Below are positions 58,769-64,000 of a stretch of DNA of 64,000 nucleotides, in pieces. The first letter of the stretch is position 1; each line of letters starts with the position of its first letter. The DNA comes from Isoetes taiwanensis (Eukaryota > Streptophyta > Lycopodiopsida > Isoetales > Isoetaceae), in the NCBI GenBank assembly GCA_021234155.1, contig JAJEKV010000032.1:10172099-10236098 (forward strand), given 5' to 3'. The translations under genes and the position numbers were made by a program. The notes under the pieces are model-generated. The model saw only the letters and a list, made by a program, of their open reading frames with translations. It searched no databases and had not been told where the DNA came from.

Positions 58769-59277
58769 CTTTTTACTAAGGTTTTTATATGATTTGATGA
58801 CTGTATTTCGTGAGATGTACTAATCGGTACATCTAGAGTGCACATACCTTCACATTAATTTTGGTGGTATTATTCAATGGTTATGCCTATGATTTCTATA
58901 AATATCACAATTCAAGCATGCAAACATCGAACAAAGGTATTTTAGGGTTATTATCGAACAAAGGTATTTTAGGGTTATTTAATTGTTCTTCTCTCACGGA
59001 TCGTTCTTCTCTCACGGCTTGGCAAGGCAAAAGTTAACAGGACTTTGTTTGAGCAGCCTACAGCCGGAAATCCCGGCACAAATCCGGCTATAGCAGATAA
59101 GGTAAAGATTTTGCTGGGTTTTTTACTTCTGTTTTCGGCTATGGCAGATAAGGTTTAGCTTTGCTTGGTTTCTGATTCATGGATTCAGTGGCTGGATCTT
59201 TTGCTGCAAAAATCAGAAGATGCTAACCAGGACCCGAACCTAAAGTTGAACCTGAGCTGCAAAAATCAGAAGATGGG

Positions 59278-59340
59278 TCAAGCTCTGTTTCCATGACAGT
59301 GAAGGGGACCTTTGGTTACCTTGATCCTGAGTACTACCCT
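59278..59340 (+). pseudogene. Receptor-like kinase activation-segment scrap
   Basis: A short frame reads SSSVSMTVKGTFGYLDPEYY, the activation segment to APE-like region found in plant receptor-like kinases. Flanking sequence does not continue the kinase domain (no upstream DFG or HRD in frame), so only about 20 codons are recognisable. Confidence 0.6.
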
Positions 59341-60516
59341 ATACTTTACGGTTGGTTCAAGACATCGTAAAGCTTGCTCCATTCTCGAAATGACCTCTCT
59401 TAATGCAGGGTATTATATGCACGAACGATTGTGAGAGAAAAGTGACGATATAGTTTGAATTGTTCTTCTTGAAACAATATCTGCGTGTGATCCTCATTGC
59501 CCCGAGCACGTTTTGCCAAATAGCAAACATTGTTACATGGGTAATAATGTTATCCTTTATGCAATTGATCTGCAAGAACTTTGGTTAAGTTATAATTTTG
59601 CAGGCCAGGGGACATTTGCAGAAAGGCAACCTAGATTGCATGTGCCCATTCCCAATAGTACCATCATTGCTTCTTGGCGCGAATGATTAGACAGCCCGAT
59701 CTTTGAATCTGGCCGCTTGGATTTGGGGCAAATTTGGGAGGGGGGTGGAAGAATGAATAAATTCGTTCATTAGGGTAATACGCTTTCTTCGCATGGTGCC
59801 GAACCTGTGAACTGTTTTACCAGATGCTACACTATCCAACTATTTTACCAGATGCTATTATATCCGGATCTCGGTTTGTGTTTGCACATGATCAAGAGTT
59901 TTGTGACAAAAAGCATCTTTCGCATCACTCTAGGAAAGAGGATATCCGCATGGGAGCGAATGGAGACGATATTTGTGGTAGCTCATCAATGTAAAACCAA
60001 CGGGGCATCTGTTGTGTCGTTCCTTAGATCTTTTTTCTATTCATTCCGCCTGTGAAACCGCCATAAAGATAAAGAGGTCCACATTGTTTACCTTAGTTGC
60101 CCCGATGTAGGTGACTCTCTCGCTTTTAATGTTGCTCTTTCTAAGTTGGTTAGGCCATGCTTTTCTCTTGGCGAGCCTCTCATTTTGATGTGCCCACGAC
60201 TAATCTCCTTAGGTTAGGTGAGATATGTAGCTATCATGCTCTCAAATGTATTCTTGTGGAATTGTGTTATACAACGATAAAATAGCTACCATCACGTAGG
60301 TAAGTCTTGATGTCTTTAATTCTTTTTGCTTTCTACCAAAGTATGCAACTTGTGGTAAGCGGCCCTTGGTATGCAATGCAGTGCAGGAACTGAGACTAAA
60401 ACGAAATGTGTTTGTGAGAATGTCCAGTTGTGCGATTTTATACGTCTGCACATAGATGCAAAGATATAGATGCATGGGCATAATGAGTTGAAATCCCGTA
60501 TTATAAAGTCGTTACT

Positions 60517-61370
60517 AAGCTACAAATTATATGTTTATTTCTAAATTTTTTTTATAATATCATTATAATTCAAATGGCATGTTTATATCCAATACTTTTT
60601 CTAAGGCGCTGAATGTGCATTACTCTTCAGACTAGCCCAGGCTCAAATCTTGGGGGGTTTGTTTTGTTAGGGCCCGAAGGGCCAAAAATTTTTTTAATAT
60701 AACAACCAACACATAACTAACATTAATGTTATTAACACAAACCATTGCATCTAACGCATTTAAATTAAAATCCCCCTGAAACCCCCTTTGGTTTGGGTGC
60801 ATATTCACACGGGGGGTTATTCCGGGCATCGAGAGCTGTCGGATGGGCATATTTGCCCTTTATTCCTTGATCTGGACCGTACATGGCGATCCTCGTTTGT
60901 GGGGTATAGCTGTACAAATTTTTGTATACTGTATATTGAGGTTTGCAAAAGACTATAAGGTTTGAGGGAATGTACTTAATGGTGTTAATTTTGTACATGT
61001 ATTGTAAGTTTTCAGGGGCTCTCGCTGCCCTACATAACCCCCCGTGTGAATATGTAGCATAATAACAGGGGGTTTCTTTTGTATTTTTATACAAACCAAA
61101 GGGGGTTTCAGGGGGATTTTAATTTAAATGCGTTAGATGCAATGGTTTGTGTTAATAACATTAATGTTAGTTATGTGTTGGTTGTTATATTAAAAAAATT
61201 TTTGGCCCTTCGGGCCCTAACAAAACAAACCCCCCAAGATTTGAGCCTGGGCTAGTCTGAAGAGTAATGCACATTCAGCGCCTTAGAAAAAGTATTGGAT
61301 ATAAACATGCCATTTGAATTATAATGATATTATAAAAAAAATTTAGAAATAAACATATAATTTGTAGCTT
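60517..61370. mobile_element. Fold-back element with perfect 279-bp inverted arms
   Basis: The left arm, 60517-60795 (AAGCTACAAATTATATG...), is matched by its exact reverse complement at 61092-61370, with a 296-bp centre. The centre has a further short inverted pair (CACACGGGGGGTTA / TAACCCCCCGTGTG). No transposase is encoded. Target duplications are not obvious. The arm identity seems complete on reading, which implies recent origin, gene conversion or an assembly effect. If transcribed it would form a long hairpin RNA. Confidence 0.92.
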
Positions 61371-62460
61371 TCTATCCATAGGCTCTTGGGTGAGAATGCT
61401 ATCCTTAACGAAGGGTGACTATGGAGTTACATCGCCGGAGCGACATTCATACGCAATGAATAGGTAGAACTATAGGGTTCAAAATAAATGCTATGGATAG
61501 TATATTGCAAAAAAAAAAGGGAAGGGAGGGGGGGAAGGGATTTGAAGAGGAGGATATTTGCAAATTTGCACCCTCAATAATACATGGATCACACCATGCG
61601 AAAATGCATATGCACTTTGTAAATGTGTAGTGAGATTTCGCGTCATGTGATCCTTGCTTCTTTTTTCTTCCCTCTTCTTGATTTATATTCACTCACTGAA
61701 TCAAATATTTTTCTTTGGGCTATATTTATCAGATGTCGGGGATTTGAGACTAGGGAAAAGCATTACTAGCATCGTTGTTGTCCAACATATGGACATAAGA
61801 GACATGCTTTTCCAAGATATACATTCAGGGCAATGGGCATCTAGTTTTACGTTGTAAAGTTGTGAGAGCCGAGCTTGAAAGTCGTCCCATGACCTCTTTT
61901 AAGTTTAATTGTGCAAGCCTTATGAGAATGGTGTCCTTGCAATGAAGAAATGTTTGATAAGACGTGCATCCAGGGTTGTTGAAAAAATGAGTTACAAAAT
62001 ATTTGCTCCATTAGAGGTGTTTACTAATGCCACGACACAAAAGCTCCAAAGATATATTGTATAAAATGTCGCTTTCATGAGCCTTTGGATCAGTTAACTC
62101 AAAGTGTCACATATGGAAACATTGTTAGGTTTGATAAAATAACATAAAAATCTTATTTAATAAAGCTTTGGTTGTTGGTAAAGTGTTGGCTTATTGATTA
62201 AGTGTTTGTATTTTGCTTTGGGACCCTCTTTGAAAAAGTTTAGTTCATAAAACATAATATAACTTGGAATGATACATATTTTATATGCAAATGGGAGACT
62301 ATTGATGAGGGACTTGGTGTTATTATTTATTGACAACAAACAAGAAAGTGGATCACACCATGCGAATTTAGTATATTCCAACCTTTTAGCTTATACAAAA
62401 TTCGCTTGGTGTGATCTTTTTGGAAAAAGATGACTTCCTATAGTAAAATTACTTTGATTA
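61371..62460. other. AT-rich spacer with two related hairpins
   Basis: No gene is recognised. An A-run and G-rich stretch occur at 61508-61540. Two inverted-repeat structures built on GATCACACCATGCGAA lie at 61587-61652 (arms 14 of 17) and 62351-62416 (arms 18 of 19). They could be ends of a small nonautonomous element. Confidence 0.5.
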
Positions 62461-62485
62461 TCTATATATAATAATAAAGGCGTTT
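62461..62485 (+). mobile_element. Possible Helitron 5' end
   Basis: A|TCTATATATAATAATAAAGG resembles the 5' termini of plant Helitrons, which start with TC after a target A. The 3' CTRR end and hairpin were not found; if real, the element extends toward or past the window edge. This is a weak call from a short AT-rich motif. Confidence 0.3.
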
Positions 62486-62960
62486 TATGATAGTTTGTGC
62501 GCAGTTTGAACCGTCGATTTTTTTATTTTATTTTGGTTCGTTGGATTTTCGGTTTCATTTTGTTTGATGCGATGCCTCACTTTCTTCCTCTCACCCAGGT
62601 TTGATGCGATGCCCACATCCTGTCCGACGGTGAAAGTCGTGTTCCATCGACCTTTTATCACGGCAGTCTGATCTTTCTATATTGTTATTTGGAACTCTCC
62701 GCATTTCCTCGTGTGTCGTGTTCTTTGCTATGTCATCGATAGAGCATGCGTTTATTTTTTCTGTCTTCTCTCTTCCGGTTCCGGTTCCGATGGCCGCTTT
62801 GCTCTCTACGATTTCGTACCTTGATTTGGCTATGGAGATGGGCTTTTGCAAGGCCAAAAAGACTTGCGGCCAAGCTTTCTTGCTCCAGCGATATTGAGAT
62901 GGTGTATTCTATTTGAGAAATACTCCATTCTGTAAACTCAGACTAATATTTTTTTTGCAG

Positions 62961-63702
62961 GATCATCTACACTTCAATCTTCTGCTATGGAGAACAGATG
63001 CACATGCTTGAAATAGTCAAGCGATGGCAAAAGAGGTTTTGGCGATGGGAGACAAGCCCTTTGGGGATTTGGATGACTGCTGCACTAAGCTCAGCTATGG
63101 CTTATTCCAGCTTCCCGTTAAGGCTCTGCACTGGCAATGACAGCTCTAAACTTGGCGAGGGCCTGAGGACCATCCCGACAAATGGTAAATTAATGCAAGC
63201 TATGATAATCTGTATTTAGTTTGCTAGAAACATTCACTTGCTTTCCATATTAACATGTTTATTTCTAGGTTCTTCTACATTACGATTTGCTATACCTTAT
63301 TTGACTTACGAGCTATCTTAATCTCTATCTGCATACTCTTTATGCTAAACATTCCCTTTGCTGACCAGATTAACATTTTCTTGTGCAGGTTCATCTGCAA
63401 TTTAATCTTCTGATATGGCGACTGCAAAAGAGTATGCGATGGCAAGGAAGATCTTGGTGATGGCAGATAAGCACAATCTCGGTTTTATTTTATCTGTTAA
63501 TATCATCCCTCTGCTAACCTTAGACTACTATTTGTATATGCAGGTCTTACAAGACTATAAAACTTCTACTATGGCGAACGGATGCACGGGTTTGCTGGAA
63601 GAACAAGCGTTACAAATAAATGCGAAGGTCGGATTGAAACTGTGGATCTTTGGGAAGAATCCACCCAAGTCTGCACATCGGCCTGCTATTTTTATAAGAT
63701 AA
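62961..63702 (+). other. Repeated exon-like modules of unknown coding potential
   Basis: Three related blocks each follow a TGCAG splice-acceptor-like sequence: 62961-63056, 63389-63474 and 63544-63590. They share TTCTGCTATGG/TTCTGATATGG/TTCTACTATGG and then GCGA. Open frames run through each (MATAKEYAMARKILVMADKH in the second), but no family is recognised. They may be exons of an unknown gene, decayed repeats or captured fragments inside the putative Helitron. Confidence 0.4.
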
Positions 63703-64000
63703 GCTCCGAATACCTTCACTTGGATGCCAATCTTTGAATGAGGTATGGTCTAAGTCTAACATAAGATTTCACCCCTCCGTTTTTTCCTTATTACAGGATC
63801 TTAGCTTGTCTTGATAGTTAGTTCCATTTCATTTAATTCGCACTTGCCTAGATATTAGTCTCAACCTGCACACAAATGTGCAGGCAGATTATGGTAGGCC
63901 TGCAACCCTACATTATTTAAAGCAGCATACGGTTTAAAGGAATTAGAAAGAAAATACAAGCAAGCTAGCACCTGTTTCTGCATTCTCATCTGCTTCACTG

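Larger units (their letters stand above)
58030..60516. other. Largely unrecognised region with short repeats
   Basis: The first part should be internal sequence of the element whose 3' LTR is at 57464-58017, but no retroelement domain can be read. Short tandem repeats occur: a 27-bp unit twice at 58926-58979 and an 18-bp TTCTTCTCTCACGG unit twice near 58984-59020. A copy of the fold-back element interior lies at 58725-58768. A kinase scrap is listed separately. Open frames of 60-115 codons show no known product. Confidence 0.5.

Noticed and set aside
58940-58980. TTTAGGG telomere-type repeats
   Set aside because: Only single motifs inside a 27-bp duplication; no run of telomere repeats.
1-64000. 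tRNA, rRNA or organellar gene insertions
   Set aside because: I saw no cloverleaf-compatible tRNA, rRNA motif or plastid or mitochondrial gene. A covariance-model scan was not possible.

Overview
The window is nuclear DNA from a land plant with a large, repeat-rich genome. The genes are plant-type: a plant phosphopantothenate-cysteine ligase, a CYP63/CYP95-like RS cyclophilin, an ILR1-like auxin-conjugate hydrolase relic and a PDR-type ABCG relic. GT-AG introns are frequent, and the Copia element uses the usual plant initiator-Met tRNA primer site. The species cannot be fixed from sequence; a seed-free plant or gymnosperm is only an inference. Only two ordinary host genes look intact.

Layout. 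1-2212: decayed LINE. 2983-8901: Copia retrotransposon (minus strand) with two LTRs, PBS and PPT, interrupted by a 5'-truncated LINE with target-site duplication. 8963-10716: Arb2-domain and ABCG gene fragments, head to head and broken. 10800-12715: second LINE. 12830-14020: broken IAA-amino-acid-hydrolase relic. 14893-19117: intact 13-exon RS cyclophilin (730 aa). 20361-22694: intact 9-exon phosphopantothenate-cysteine ligase (324 aa). 23960-39820: five tandem copies of a ~3.47-kb unit, each carrying a hAT-type transposase gene on the minus strand. 40680-45490: decayed remnants of a possible PIF/Harbinger element, an Athila/Tat-like Ty3 element and a Copia element. 46807-54085: chromodomain Ty3/gypsy element (minus strand) with its 3' LTR and PPT, a MITE inside gag, and no recognisable 5' LTR.

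54325-58017 is the most unusual part. On the same minus strand lie an ORF for a divergent histone H3-fold protein without the canonical tail, three ~200-bp-spaced copies of a nested palindrome, a TATA box, an unrecognised 395-aa ORF and a 114-aa ORF overlapping it by ATGA. A separate LTR with its own PPT lies just upstream of the H3-like ORF. The cluster runs in the direction of the chromodomain gypsy gag-pol, so it may be extra 5' cargo of that element, a separate element or a captured gene set. This is the best candidate for an undescribed system.

58018-64000: mostly unrecognised, with a receptor-kinase scrap, a perfect 279-bp-arm fold-back element, short hairpins, a Helitron-like 5' end and exon-like repeated modules.

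All calls come from reading the sequence; family assignments rest on remembered motifs and no searches were run.
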